This document shows, in pieces, positions 18,133-28,901 of a DNA stretch of 64,000 bases (positions are counted from its first letter, which is position 1; every line of letters begins with the position of its first letter). The stretch lies in NCBI GenBank assembly GCA_963711635.1, contig CAVQEZ010000012.1:124001-188000 (forward strand). Reading direction: 5' to 3'. Source of the DNA: CADEED01 sp963711635. Its GTDB lineage: Bacteria > Pseudomonadota > Gammaproteobacteria > Steroidobacterales > Steroidobacteraceae. The position numbers and the translations under genes are program-made. The notes under the pieces are model-generated. The model did no database searches. It worked only from the letters and a program-made list of their open reading frames with translations, and was not told the DNA's origin.

Positions 18133-18633
18133 TTATCTAACTACGTGCAGCGCGCGGGCGCTGCGCCCGACGGCCAGTGCGCCGGAACGCACCACCTCGA
18201 CGATCTCGGTGCGCTCGCCCAGGTCGTGCACGAACTGGTTGACCTCGGCTTCCGAGGCGGTGAGCTCGACCACGAAACTCTCGGGCGAGGGCGCCAGCAC
18301 CCGGCCCCCGGCGCGCACGACATAACCGCGCACCGAATCGATGAGCTGCGGCTCGACGCGTAGTTTGAGCACCGCGAGCTCGCGCTCGATGTGCTCGCCG
18401 CGCGTCAGGTCCTCGACCGCGACCACGTCGATCAGCTTGTTGAGCTGGTTGACGATTTGCAGGATCACGCCATCCGCGCCCTGGGTGACCAGGGTTACAC
18501 GCGACACCGAGGGGTCATCCGTGGCGGCTACCGAGAGCGACTCGATGTTGTAGCCGCGGGTGGAGAACAGCCCGGTGACACGCGTCAGCGCGCCGGCTTC
18601 GTTCTGCAGGTGGATGGCGATGATATGACGCAT
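18133..18633 (-). CDS. ilvH: Acetolactate synthase small (regulatory) subunit
   Basis: Regulatory subunit of acetohydroxyacid synthase for valine, leucine and isoleucine synthesis, 166 residues. The N-terminal ACT domain (HIIAIHLQNEAGALTRVTGL and GYNIESLSV) binds valine; the C-terminal half is the standard IlvN/H domain. ATG 18633 is chosen over the longer frame to 18696, since homology begins at MRHII. It is divergent from the catalytic-subunit gene rather than downstream of it, which is unusual. Confidence 0.92.
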   Translation of the reverse strand: MRHIIAIHLQNEAGALTRVTGLFSTRGYNIESLSVAATDDPSVSRVTLVTQGADGVILQIVNQLNKLIDVVAVEDLTRGEHIERELAVLKLRVEPQLIDSVRGYVVRAGGRVLAPSPESFVVELTASEAEVNQFVHDLGERTEIVEVVRSGALAVGRSARALHVVR

Positions 18634-18733
18634 GTTTTTGAGGCTTTTCCGGGGGACAGACACGGCGGCCAGAATAGCCGTAAGCCGCCAATCCATTCAA
18701 TGAAACAAGACAAAATGCTAGGCTCGGAACCCC

Positions 18734-20608
18734 ATGGCTAACCCCCCAAAGATCCGCAACTTGTCGCCGGCAAAGCCGGCGAACCCCTCCATTCAGCACC
18801 CGCTGGCCGGCAAGCAGATGACCGGTGCGGAAATGATCGTGCAGGTACTCGCGGACGAGGGCGTAACGACGATTTTCGGCTACTCGGGTGGCGCCATCCT
18901 GCCCACCTACGACGCGGTGTTCTGTTTCAACGAGGAGCGCAAGGCGCGCGGCGAATCGCAGATGCCGCTCATCGTGCCCGCCAACGAGCAGGGCGCGGGC
19001 TTCATGGCCGCGGGGTATGCGCGCGCCAGCGGCCGCGTGGGCGTGGCCATCGTCACCTCAGGTCCGGGCGCGACCAACACCGTGACCCCCATCCGCGATT
19101 CCATGGCGGACTCCATCCCCATCGTCGTGATCTGCGGGCAGGTGCCCACCAGCGCCATCGGCTCGGACGCGTTCCAGGAAGCGCCGGTGCCTTCCATCAT
19201 GGGCTCGGTGGCCAAGCACATTTTCCTGGTGACCGACGCCAGCAAGCTCGAGGCCACGGTGCGCACCGCCTTCGAGATCGCGCGCACCGGTCGCCCCGGC
19301 CCGGTGGTCATCGACATCCCGAAGGACGTGCAGAACTGGTCGGGCGAGTTCAAGGGCTCGGGCACGCTGCCCATGCCCGGCTACCGCCGCCGGCTCGAGG
19401 CTCTAACTACCGACATCATCGACGGCACCGAGGCCAATCACTTCTTCGAGATGCTGGGCGAGTCGCAGCGCCCGCTGATCTACGCGGGCGGCGGCGTCAT
19501 CAACGGCGAGGCCTCCGAGGAGCTGCGCGAATTCGCGGCCGCTTTCGACATCCCGGTGGTCACCACGCTGATGGGCATCGGCGCCGTCGACACCACCGAC
19601 CCGCTGTCCATGCGCATGCTGGGCATGCACGGCGCGGCCTTCGCCAACTACGCGGTCGACGACTGCGATTTCCTGATCGCCATCGGCGCGCGCTTCGATG
19701 ACCGTGTCGCCGGCAACCCCGCGAAATTCGCGCCGGGCGCCAAGGCCATTGCGCACTTCGACATCGACCGCGCCGAGATCAACAAGGTCAAGCGCGTGCA
19801 GTGGAGCCACGTCGGACTGCTGCCCGAGGCGCTGAGCATGCTCACCGCGCACGGCAGGCGCGCCGGCTTCAAGCGCGACCGCTCGCGCTGGCTGGCCTAT
19901 CTCGCGGACTTCAAGCAGAAGTACGCGATGAACTACGACCGCGACAGCGCGCTGATCCAGCCCTACTACGTGATCGAAGAGATCAACCGCGTCACGAAGG
20001 GCGAGGCCATCATCTCCACCGGCGTGGGCCAGCACCAGATGTGGGCCGCGCAGTACTTCGATTTCCGTACGCCGCGGCTGTGGCTGACTTCAGGCTCCAT
20101 GGGCACCATGGGCTTCGGTTTGCCTGCGGCCATCGGCGCGCAGTTCGCGCACCCGGACAAGCTGGTCATCGACATCGACGGCGACGCCTCGGTGCGCATG
20201 AACATCGGCGAAATGGAAACCGCGACCACCTACAACCTGCCCGTGAAGGTCGTCGTGCTCAACAACAACGGCGACGGCATGGTGAAGCAGTGGCAGAAGC
20301 TGTTCTTCAAGGGACGGCTGTCGGCTTCGGAAAAGACGCTGCACACCAAGGACTTCATCAAGGCCGCGCAGGCCGACGGCTTCAAGTACGCCGTGCGGCT
20401 GGACAAAAAGGCCGACGTGCCGACGGTGATCGAGCAATTCCTCGCGTTCAAGGGTGCGGCCTTCCTGGAGGTCATCATCGATCCGGATGCGGGCGTGTAC
20501 CCCATGGTCGGTCCCGGCCAGCCCTACGAGGCCATGATCACCGGCGACTGGATCCCGTCGCGCAAGAAGGTGGACGTCAAGCCGCCGGGCGCCTCCGAGA
20601 TGTTCTAA
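18734..20608 (+). CDS. ilvB: Acetolactate synthase large (catalytic) subunit
   Basis: ThDP- and FAD-dependent enzyme of 624 residues that condenses two pyruvates, or pyruvate with 2-oxobutyrate. Seen are FGYSGGAILPTYDA with the nearby catalytic Glu in ANEQGAGFMAAGYARA, TSGPGATNTVTPIRD, and the ThDP/Mg site GDASVRMNIGEMETA...LNNNGDGMVKQWQ. It deviates from E. coli IlvI/IlvB (Ser for Pro in FGYPGG, GDAS for GDGS) and carries about 25 extra N-terminal residues. The gene stands divergent to ilvH with about 100 bases between starts, so the region may hold a shared control element. Confidence 0.92.
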   Translation: MANPPKIRNLSPAKPANPSIQHPLAGKQMTGAEMIVQVLADEGVTTIFGYSGGAILPTYDAVFCFNEERKARGESQMPLIVPANEQGAGFMAAGYARASGRVGVAIVTSGPGATNTVTPIRDSMADSIPIVVICGQVPTSAIGSDAFQEAPVPSIMGSVAKHIFLVTDASKLEATVRTAFEIARTGRPGPVVIDIPKDVQNWSGEFKGSGTLPMPGYRRRLEALTTDIIDGTEANHFFEMLGESQRPLIYAGGGVINGEASEELREFAAAFDIPVVTTLMGIGAVDTTDPLSMRMLGMHGAAFANYAVDDCDFLIAIGARFDDRVAGNPAKFAPGAKAIAHFDIDRAEINKVKRVQWSHVGLLPEALSMLTAHGRRAGFKRDRSRWLAYLADFKQKYAMNYDRDSALIQPYYVIEEINRVTKGEAIISTGVGQHQMWAAQYFDFRTPRLWLTSGSMGTMGFGLPAAIGAQFAHPDKLVIDIDGDASVRMNIGEMETATTYNLPVKVVVLNNNGDGMVKQWQKLFFKGRLSASEKTLHTKDFIKAAQADGFKYAVRLDKKADVPTVIEQFLAFKGAAFLEVIIDPDAGVYPMVGPGQPYEAMITGDWIPSRKKVDVKPPGASEMF

Positions 20609-20629
20609 CGAGTCGCGCGCGAGCGCCTG

Positions 20630-21050
20630 ATGAAATACCTGCACACCATGGTGCGCGTCACCGACGTCGACGCCTCGCTGAAGTTCTACTGCGACGCGCT
20701 CGGCCTCGAGGTGCTGTCGCGCAAGGACTACCCGCAGGGCAAGTTCACGCTCATCTTCCTCGCGGCGCCGGGTGACAGCACCGCGCAGGTGGAGCTCACG
20801 CACAACTGGGAGCCGGAGCCGTACGGCGGCGGCCGCAACTTCGGGCATCTCGCCTACGCCGTGGACGACATCTACGCCGCCTGCGAACGCCTGCAGAAAC
20901 ACGGCGTGACCATCAACCGTCCGCCGCGCGACGGCCGCATGGCCTTCGTGCGCTCGCCCGACAACATCTCCATCGAACTACTGCAGAAAGACGGCTGCGC
21001 TGGCGCCGCGCGAGCCGTGGGCGTCGATGCCCAACACCGGCGCCTGGTGA
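20630..21050 (+). CDS. gloA: Lactoylglutathione lyase (glyoxalase I), one frameshift
   Basis: Metal-dependent enzyme converting the methylglyoxal-glutathione hemithioacetal to S-lactoylglutathione. It has MVRVTDVDASLKFYCDALGL, the metal ligands of the two beta-alpha-beta-beta-beta modules (VELTHNWE, HLAYAVDDI) and SPDNISIELLQK. Close to 20996-21003 the frame changes; the next frame reads PREPWASMPNTGAW then stop (TGA 21048-21050), the usual gammaproteobacterial GloA ending. Read without correction, the frame runs into azlC and mimics a fusion. It follows ilvB by 21 bases. Confidence 0.87.
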
Positions 21051-21786
21051 TACCGACCGACCCCGAGCGTCGCGCGGCGTTTCACGCCGGTCAGCGCGCC
21101 ATCCTGCAATCCTTGCCCGGCTCCGCGGCCTGGGGCCTGGTCAGCGGCGTGGCGATGGTGAAGGGCGGTCTCGCAGTGCCCTGGGCCATCATGATGTCGC
21201 TGCTGGTGTACGCCGGTTCGGCGCAGCTCGCGGCCCTGCCGTTGATCGCGGCGGGCATGCCGCTCTGGGTCATCGTCGCCACCGGGCTCATCACCAACCT
21301 GCGCTTCGTGATCTACAGCGCGGCGCTGCGCCCGTATTTCGCCGCCGAGCCGCTGCGCAAGCGCGCCGCGCTCGGTTTCTTCATGACGGATTTCACTTTC
21401 ACCCTGTTCATGCGCACCGCGCAGGACGGCACGCTGCCCGAGCGCCATCGCGATGCCTGGTTTGCCGGCGTGTGTGCCAACAACTGGATCACCTGGCAGG
21501 TGTGCGCCGATCACCGGCATCGTCGCCGCCAGCTACGTGCCCACCGATTGGGGCCTGGAATTCACCGGCACGCTGGCGCTGGTGGCGCTGGTGGGGCCGT
21601 CGTCTGAATGCGCGCCCGGCGCTGGTGGGCGCGCTGGTCGCCGGCGTGGTCGCGCTGCTGGCTCATGGCGCTGCCGTACAGGCTCGGCCTGTTCTGTCGC
21701 GCGCGATCGCCGGCATCGTGGCCGCGACGCTGGCGGACAGCTGGAGCACGCCGCGTCCGCCGCAGGAATCCGGAGAAGCCTCTTGA
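21047..21786 (+). CDS. azlC: AzlC family branched-chain amino acid exporter subunit, frameshifted
   Basis: Membrane protein of the AzlC (LIV-E) family. GTG at 21047 overlaps the gloA stop (GTGA). The first part is clean (WGLVSGVAMVKGGLAVPWAI, AGSAQLAALPLIAAGMPLW, FMTDFTFTLFMR). Near 21500 the frame changes (ITGIVAASYVPTDWGLEFTG) and near 21600 again (NARPALVGALVAGVVALLAHG), ending at TGA 21784-21786. The AzlCD pair exports branched-chain amino acids, which fits the ilvB neighbourhood. Confidence 0.8.
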
Positions 21787-22157
21787 GCGCGCCGGTCGAG
21801 GGCATTGCGCTGGCCGTTGCCATCGTCGGACTGGCGCTCTCGACTTTCGTCACGCGCACCTCGTTCCTGCTCGCGGGCGCGCGGCGCGGCTGGGTCATCG
21901 CATCGAGGTGGCGCTGCGTTACGCGCCGGTGTGCACGCTGACCGCGATCATCGTTCCCGACGTGCTGATCCATGCGCCACGACACCGCCGACTTTTCACC
22001 GCTCAATCCGCGCCTGATCGGCGTGCTGGCATCGGCACTCTGGCTTGCCTGGTCGCGCAACATTATCGGCTGCCTGGCGCTCGGCATGGCCGCCTATTCG
22101 CTGGCGAGACTCTTTCTAGCATGGGCTTGCCTAGTGTCCCGGCGCGTCGATCGATAA
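21783..22157 (+). pseudogene. azlD: AzlD family membrane protein, frameshifted
   Basis: Small partner subunit of AzlC. It appears to start with TTG at 21783 overlapping the azlC stop: TTG AGC GCG reads LSAPVEGIALAVAIVGLALS and FVTRTSFLL. The frame then changes near 21895 (HRIEVALRYAPVCTLTAIIV) and again near 21980 (FSPLNPRLIGVLASALWLAW), ending at TAA 22155-22157. The pieces cover the normal 100-120 residues with four hydrophobic segments. Indels are probably sequencing errors, as in azlC. Confidence 0.7.
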
Positions 22158-22178
22158 CAACAACAATCAGGGGGAAAC

Positions 22179-22389
22179 ATGCAAAGTCTCGGCGGATTCC
22201 TGGTGCTCATGGGCGCCGGCTCGTTCGTGCTCAGATTCCTGAACATGGAATTCATCGTTCTGAGCTGGGTCGACAACTGGGGAACGGGCGTCGGCAACGG
22301 CATCCGCATCGCGTGCATCGTGGTGGGCGCCATTCTCTGGCTCCTCGGCAACAAGAAGCGCCAAACAGGACTCGCCTCCGGCAACCTGA
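22179..22389 (+). CDS. Small two-helix membrane protein, unknown function
   Basis: About 65 residues: MQSLGGFLVLMGAGSFVLRF, then IRIACIVVGAILWLLGNKKRQ, a two-helix inner-membrane protein. The start has a GGGGAAAC leader. The uncorrected frame continues to 22529 through a strong hairpin and into the convergent phosphatase gene, which is unlikely. One indel after NKKRQ would place a TGA at 22387-22389, just before the hairpin. No function can be given. Confidence 0.6.
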
Positions 22390-22396
22390 AGCGGGC

Positions 22397-22425
22397 GCGC
22401 CGGCCGCATCAGTTGCGGCCGGCGC
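22397..22425. terminator. Perfect 12-bp hairpin between convergent genes
   Basis: GCGCCGGCCGCA (22397-22408) and TGCGGCCGGCGC (22414-22425) form an uninterrupted 12-bp stem with a five-base loop. No T-run follows on either strand. The position between the end of the small membrane protein and the end of the leftward PAP2 gene fits a bidirectional terminator. Confidence 0.65.
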
Positions 22426-22431
22426 CTCTCA

Positions 22432-23162
22432 TCAGCCACGTACAGCGCGAGCTGCACGAACCAGACGATCGCGAGGCTGGCCAGGTCGTGCGACAGGAAG
22501 TGCGCGCCACGCGCCTGTTGCCCGAGTGAAAACACTGCCCACACGAGGCCCGCGGCCAACAGTGCCCAGCCGTGCGGCGCGGCGTGAGCGGTCGCGGAAC
22601 ACGAAGTAGAAACACACCAGCGCAAAGCCCGACGAAGAATGCGCGCCGGGAAAACATTGCGCGCGCGGCAATGAGTCCGGCCGGTCGGCGAACAAGGCGA
22701 CATAGGGACGATCGCCGCCGAACCCGGCCAGGTCCCACGGACAATCGACATTGGTCACGGCTTTGAGCCCGCCGACGATGGCGATGGAAGTGACCATCGC
22801 CAGGAACACGAATCCCGCCGTGCGACGCCAATGACGCGCGCCCGCCGATACGAATGACGCCAGCCACAAGGCGAGCGCGGAGCCTGCGATGGAGCGGGCC
22901 AGCCATCGCCCGCCGTCGTGAATCAGTCCACGCGCCCACCAGTCTCCCGTTCCTGCGCCCAGCCACTGATCCGCAGCCGCGTCGTAGAACAACGCATGCG
23001 CGACGACCCGGTCCAGGTCCAGCCATTCGATGAGAAAGAACAACGGAAGCAACAGCGCCAGCGGCATCCACGCGTGGGCGATCCAGAAGTCGTCGGTAAC
23101 AACTGCGCTGAGTCGGGCGCGTCTGCGCCCGTGTCGGGCGACGCCTGTACGAGTTCGGTCAT
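22432..23162 (-). CDS. PAP2-family membrane phosphatase, frameshifted
   Basis: Type 2 phosphatidic acid phosphatase-like membrane protein of about 240 residues. Motifs are recognisable across frames: GAHSSSGFALVCFYFVF (motif 2, PGAHSSSGF) and RGAHFLSHDLASLAIVWF (motif 3, with the catalytic His-Asp). Helices include LALLLPLFFLIEWLDLDRVV. The likely start is ATG 23162 (MTELVQAS) with a frame change near 23090 and one or more near 22560-22620; the stop in the nearest frame is TGA at 22432. The family dephosphorylates undecaprenyl or phosphatidyl phosphates, or lipid A. It is divergent from the ECF sigma gene. Confidence 0.72.
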
Positions 23163-23254
23163 GCCAGGAAGTCGTCCGGAGCCTAAGGGTCCATGGCCTT
23201 AGACGGCAGCCGGGAGGAGAATCCGTCGCAACGCGCAACGGGTTTCAGACCGAA

Positions 23255-23867
23255 ATGACGTCTAAGCTGACAGACGTGCTGGACGAGCAAGAACTCATCA
23301 ACCGGATGCGCCGTGGCGAGCAACGAGCCTTCGATCATTTTTCGATGCCTTATGCCGCGCGGCTGGGTGCGTTCGCGGCGCGGCGCAGCGCACTCGACGC
23401 CGCCGCGCTCGAAGACGTGGTGCAGATGACCATGATCAACGCCATGCGCAGCCTGGGAACATTTCGCGGCGGTTCCGCGTTGTTCACGTGGCTGTGCCAG
23501 ATCTGCCGCAATCAGCTGGCGGATGCTCGCCGAAAGGCGGCGCGCCAGCCCAGACCCAGAGCCTCGATCAGCTCGAAGCCGCGAAACCGCCGGCGAAGGT
23601 GGTGCAGCTCACCGATTTCCGCGATCCGCTCGATGAGTGCGCCGCGGATTCCGAGCGCGGCGCCGTGCGCCGCGCCATCAACCGGCTGCCCGCGCACTAC
23701 GCGCGCATACTCGAGCTGCGTTTCGGGGACGAACTCACGGTTCCGGAGATCGCGACGCGTGCTGCAGGTTTCGGAGAGCGCCGCCGAGTCGCGACTGGTC
23801 AGCGGCACGGCAGGCATTTCGCGACGAGTGGCAGCAGCAGGATGCCGCCGTCGGGGAAATTTCATGA
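23255..23867 (+). CDS. ECF (FecI-like) RNA polymerase sigma factor, frameshifted
   Basis: Extracytoplasmic-function sigma factor of about 200 residues. Region 2 is intact in the first frame (INRMRRGEQRAFDHF, VVQMTMINAMRSLGTFRGGS, LFTWLCQICRNQLADARR). Region 4 is read in another frame (INRLPAHYARILELRFGDEL, TVPEIATR) and ends in a third (RQAFRDEWQQQDAAVGEIS). The stop overlaps the FecR start (ATGA at 23864-23867). It heads an operon with FecR, TonB receptor, BamA-like and phosphoethanolamine transferase genes. Confidence 0.82.
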
Positions 23868-24839
23868 GCAACTCGAACGACACGGACGAACCGAAGATGC
23901 CGCGGAGCAGCCTTGCGCGAGGGCTTGCGAGCGCCGGCCTTGCCCGGAGGCCTTGCAGCGCATCCGGCGCGGCGGCCCAAGCGGAGTGGCGCGAGCCATC
24001 CGGCGGGAGGCCGCCGCCCCGCACGCCGCTGGATTGCGCGCGCGGCCGCCGCCGTCGACGACAGTGTCGCGCTGGCGCTCGGCTGGAAGATTCATGCGAA
24101 CGCGGCGGGCGATGGCGCCGCGCTTGGCACGGTCGCGCGTTTCGAGGCGCCGGGCATCATGGAGATGCATGCGTTGCGGCTCCGACATCCGCTGACGGCA
24201 GATGCACCGTTGCGAGCCGGGCAGACGCTCGAGGTCGCGTGGCGACTCGCTGCTCGCGCTCGCGGGCGGCGGCAATCTGCGCGTCGCGCCGCGTCGAAAT
24301 CTCGAGGTCGATGGCCGCCAACGCGGTGAGGCTCGAGCGCGGCGAGACTGTACGTCGACATTCCGCCCGGCGTGCGCGCCGACGCGACGATTCGTGGCGC
24401 ACACCCGCGCCGGCGAATTCCGCCACGTGGGCACGCAGTTCGCGGTCGCCATGGTCGACGGCGCGACGCGCCTGCGGGTGCGCGAGGGCAGCGTTAATGG
24501 CGCGCGGCCGAAGGCGATTCCACGGTCGACGCGGGCACCGAAGTGGTCATCGATCGCGATCGTGACGTGACGCGCACGGTCGATCGACAGCGCCGGACCG
24601 CACTGGGCCTGGGCCGAAACGATGGCGCCGGAAATCGAAATCGAAAACCGGCCGCTCGAAGGAATTCCTCGAATGGTTTTCGCGCGAGACCGGCCGAAAG
24701 CTCGTGATCACCGATGAAGGCGCGCGCAACCAGGCGGCACGATACGCATGCACGGCAACGTTCGCGGGCTGCCGCCGATGGAGGCGCTCAGGCCGTGATG
24801 GCCGCCACCTCGCTGCGATTCGAATTGCCGGAGGGCTGA
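23864..24839 (+). pseudogene. FecR-type anti-sigma/transmembrane sensor, heavily frameshifted
   Basis: Starts MSNSNDTDEPKMPRSSLARG, overlapping the sigma gene by four bases. Recognisable FecR-domain pieces lie in different frames: GDSLLALAGGGNLRVAPRRN, AGEFRHVGTQFAVAMVDGAT and RLRVREGSVN. The end reads ATSLRFELPEG then TGA at 24837-24839, resembling the short signalling domain of FecR proteins. FecR proteins span the inner membrane, contact the STN domain of the receptor and control the sigma factor. At least five frame changes are required. Confidence 0.7.
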
Positions 24840-24857
24840 TCCGGGTAAGCTCCGCGC

Positions 24858-27154
24858 GTGAGTCCGCCACCCCGCCTACCTAGCCTCTACCTGCTCCTGT
24901 CGCTTGCGTGCTCGCGCTCTGCTGCGCGGCGGCCGGAAAACTCCACGGTAGATAGTCGTGCTGCACGAGCTGCGGCGCTGGGCGTCGACGTCATCTACAG
25001 CTCGGAGCTGGTGCCCGCGGATCTGCTGGCGCCGCCGCCGGGCGCCGGCTGCACGCCGCTGCAGCGGGCGACGCGACGCGCTCGCGGCGAATGGCTCGCG
25101 CTCGAACCGCTGGCGCCGCAGAAATACGTCGTCGTGCGCGTGCCACCCGCGCCAGCCGCCACCGTCTCCGGCTGCCGACGCGCCGCTGGAGGAAATGTCG
25201 GTCTACGCCAGCCGCTATGCGATCGAAGGCGGCCTGTCGCCGAGCCGCGCGAGCTCTCCTCCACCGACATCGACGCGTGCCGGGCAGTCACGACGATGCC
25301 TTGCGTGCGCTGCAAGACACTGCCCGGGCTGGCGAGCAATGCTTCCGGCCGTCCCTATATCCGCGGCTCGCTGGAAGAAGACGTGCTGGTGCGTTACGAC
25401 GGCATCACGTTGCTGGATCCGTTTCATCTCAAGAATATCCAGAGCCTGATCAGCGCCATCGATCCGGCCGGCATCGAGCGCATCGAGGTGTTCAGCGGCG
25501 GATTCCCCGTGCGCTATGGCACGCGCTCGGGCGGCGTCATCGACATCACGCCACCCGCGCGCAATTCGGGTTACGAGAACCGCGCTGCCGCCAGCCTGAT
25601 CTCGGCCGGAGTGTCGAGCGATCGGCACGAGCGAGCGCTGGCCGCTGGAATGGTTGTTTGCCCTGCGCCGCAGCACGCTCGACTTGCTGGAGCCGGTCGA
25701 AACGGGCTTCGGCCAGCCGGAATTCAGCGATTCCTCGGGCCGGCTCAAATGACGCACCAGCAACGGCGCATGGACCCTGGGCTGGCTGCTGCTCGACGAT
25801 GAAATCGAGCTGGGCACGCACGGACGACGAGGAGACCGCGACAGCGCGCTATCAGCGATGAATACCTCTGGCTGGCGCGCGATCACGAATTCAGCGACAG
25901 GCTGCGGACGCGCGCCACCGCGGTGATCACGGCGTCCCAGCGCGACCGCACGGTCTGCTCGAGCAGCCGGGCGTGGCCGTGGGCAGCCTCGAAGACAGCA
26001 CGAATTCGATCGCGTGGAGCTGACCAACCTCTGGACCTTCGAGCGACGCGATGGCGTCACCGATACTTTCGGCGCCGAGCTTTCGGCGTCGCAGGCCGAA
26101 TACGACTACGCGCGCTTCGCGAGCTACGATCCGGCGGTTGCCGCGGCCTTCGCGCGCCGGCTGACGAACGACCTGGTGTTCGCGGCGCGGCCCAAGGTCT
26201 TCACCTATGCGATACATGCCGCGAAGCGCCGCCAGTGGAAATCCTTCGAGGCCGAGCTCGGCCTGCGATTCGATGGCGAGCACTACAGCCTGGGCGGCGA
26301 TCACACGCAGGTGAGCCCACGACTGAACCTGCGCTACGACGTGAGCGATCGACTTGCGTGTGTACACCTCGATCGGCCGGTTTTCCCAGGCCCAGCACGT
26401 GGAGGAGTGGCGCGTCGAGGAAGCGCAGGCGACGGCCGACTCGGCGCAGGTTTCCATCCACACCATTCTCGGCGTGACCTTCGAGCCCTCGAGCGCGACG
26501 CGCTGGGGAGTCGAGGCATATTCCAAGCGCTGGACCTCGATCGCGCCGTATCTCGACAGCCAGCTCGACCCGCTGTCGCTGACTGCCCGATCTGCAGCCG
26601 GATCGCGTCCGTATCGCTCCGGACGAGTCCGAGGCTGCCGGCCTGGAACTCAGCGCGCGCCACGAATTCTCCGATCGCCTGACCACCTGGGGCACGCTGA
26701 GCTGGGCCCGCGTCGCCGATGACATCGCCGAGTGTCGACATGTTGCGCAGCTGGGACCAGTCGCTGGCTCTCACCGCGGGATCTGTCCTGGCAGGGTTCG
26801 CACCTCAATCTGTCCGCGCTCGGCGGGTGGCATCGCGGCTGGCCGCGCACGCCGTTGGGTTTCGCGGGGCCGCCGCTGACCGCCGAGGTGAATCCGATCG
26901 TCATCGGCACACGCAACGCCGACCGCTGGGGAGATTTCTACTCGGTGGATCTGCGCGGCAGCCTATGATCTGGCCGCTTCGACACGGCGATTTTTCCATC
27001 GTCCTCGAAGTCACCAACGCCACCAATCGCCGCAACGAATGTTGCGCGGTGCTCGAAGCTGGCGAAGGCGGAACTTTCGACGCCGAAGTGGATCACTGGC
27101 TTTCCGACCATCGTGAATCTCGGCTTTTCGTACCGCTGGCGAAACCGCGACTGA
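24858..27154 (+). pseudogene. TonB-dependent outer-membrane receptor with STN domain, heavily frameshifted
   Basis: FecA-like transducer. A signal peptide (GTG 24858) is followed by an STN domain (VDVIYSSELVPADLL, LALEPLAPQKYVVVRV), a plug domain (VRYDGITLLDPFHLKNIQSL, GIERIEVFSGGFPVRYGTRS, GGVIDI) and a barrel in many fragments (WSFERRDGVTD-like, FEAELGLRFDGEHYSLGGDH, VEEWRVEEAQATADSAQVS). The last strand reads VNLGFSYRWRNRD then TGA 27152-27154. Frames change roughly every 100-200 bases. The STN domain and operon context imply cell-surface signalling to the ECF sigma factor. The ligand is unknown. Confidence 0.75.
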
Positions 27155-27194
27155 CGTTCGACGGAGAGCCGCGCGCGCCGACGTCTAACGGCGC

Positions 27195-28901
27195 ATGGTG
27201 CGATTGTCTCCGCGCCAAGCACGCGAAATCGCTGGCGTTAACAGCACTGCTTGGCAGCCGCCTGCGCGCCACGCCGTGACCTGGGCGCGCCTGCTGCCCA
27301 GCGCCAGTGCGCGCACCGACGCCGCCCGAACTGCAGCGCGTCGCGGGCCTGCCATCGGACGCCGAGCTGGAGAGCAGCGGCGCGCGCATCGGCTACATCC
27401 ATCTGAACGCGCGCCCGCTGTTCGACGTCGAGAATCGCGGACGAGAGACACCGCGCTGTCGCGCACCGCCAATCGACTGCACATCGCCACGCGCGAGGCG
27501 ACCATCATGGACCAGCTGCTGTTCACGAGCGGCGACCGTATCGGGCCTGGGCTGCTGCGATGAGTCGGCGCGCATCCTGCGCGATACGCGCTACCTGCGC
27601 GACGCGCTGATCCGCCCGGTGTCGTACCGTGACGGCGTCGTCGACGTCGGAAGTCACCACGCAGGATGTGTGGACGTTCAACCCCGGGTTCTCCTTCGGC
27701 CGCAAAGGCGGCAAGAACACCGGCGGTATCGAGTTCGAGGAGCTCAACTTCCTCGGGCTGGGCACGCAGTTCGGCCTGGGCCTCAAGTCGCGACGTCGAT
27801 CGCGACTCGAAGACCATCGCCTACCGCGACCGGCAGCTCGGCTCCTCGTGGTGGGATCTCGCGACGCGCTACTCGGACAACAGCGACGGGCGGCTGGCGG
27901 AATTCGCACTGACGCATCCCTTCTATGCGCTCGACACGCGCTGGGCCGCGGGCGTGGCGCTGGCCGACGACCTGCCGCACCGACTCGCGCTACGACCTGG
28001 GCGAGGTCATCGACCAGTATCGAGACCCGCAGAAGCTCGCGACTATCTACTGGGGATGGTCCGACGGCCTGCGCGGACGATTGGGCGCGCCGCTATTCGG
28101 TGGGGCTGAGCTACGACGACCACCAGTTCGGCGCCGTGCCGGAGCGAGGCTGCACCGCGATTGCTGCCCGCCGACCGGCGCCTGGTGTATCCGTGGTTAT
28201 CGGTGGAGTGGGTACAGGACGACTTCCGCACCGATCGCAACCGCGACCAGATCGAGAAAACCGAGGACTACTCGCTGGGCTGGCGGGCGCGCGCGCAGCT
28301 CGGCTACGCCAGCACCGCCATCGGCTCGGATCGCGACGCGTTCATGTTCCTGGGCGGCGTGTCGAAGGGCGCGGCGCTGAGCGAACGGCAGACGCTGCAG
28401 TTCGACCTGGATGCCGCCGGCCGTTACGAAGACGGCGCACTGCACGCCGGGAAGTTAGGCGTCGGCACGCGCGTATTACTTCCGGCAGTCGCCGCGCCGT
28501 CTGTTCTTCATGGACTTCGGCCAGGCCGGCCACAACCTCGACATCGGACCAGCAGATCCTGCTGGGTGGCGACACCGGCCTGCGCGGCTACCCACTGCGC
28601 TACCAGGCGGGCGAAGGCCGCTGGCTGTTCACGGCCGAGCAGCGCTTGTTCACCAACTGGTATCCGTTCCAGTTGTTCAACGTCGGCGCCGCCGTGTTCT
28701 ACGACATGGGCGGACCTGGGGCCGCGATCCGCTGGGCACGGCGCCCCTGGGCCTGCTGAAGGACGTGGGCTTCGGCCTGCGCTTCGGCAACAGCCGTTCC
28801 GCGCTCGGCAACGTGCTGCACGTCGACGTCGCCTTTCCGCTCGACGGCGATTCCTCCGTCGATCCCTCCAGTTCCTGGTCGAAACAAGGAAGAGTTTCTG
28901 A
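27195..28901 (+). pseudogene. BamA/TamA-superfamily outer-membrane barrel protein, frameshifted
   Basis: Fragments in several frames make one Omp85-like protein with an N-terminal POTRA-like part (PPELQRVAGLPSDAELESSG, ARIGYIHLNARPLFDVENRG) and a surface-antigen barrel (GGIEFEELNFLGLGTQFGLG, FYALDTRWAAGVALADDL, ILLGGDTGLRGYPLRYQAGE, FNVGAAVFYDMGG). The end in the last frame is FLVETRKSF, stop 28899-28901, overlapping the next start (TGATG). The start near 27195 is uncertain. It may insert or export something linked to the receptor and the lipid-modifying enzyme beside it. Confidence 0.7.

Noticed and set aside
20630..21607. A 325-residue glyoxalase-AzlC fusion protein
   Set aside because: One indel near 21000 restores a normal GloA C-terminus (PREPWASMPNTGAW, stop 21048-21050) and a GTG start for azlC overlapping it, so the fusion is a frameshift artefact.
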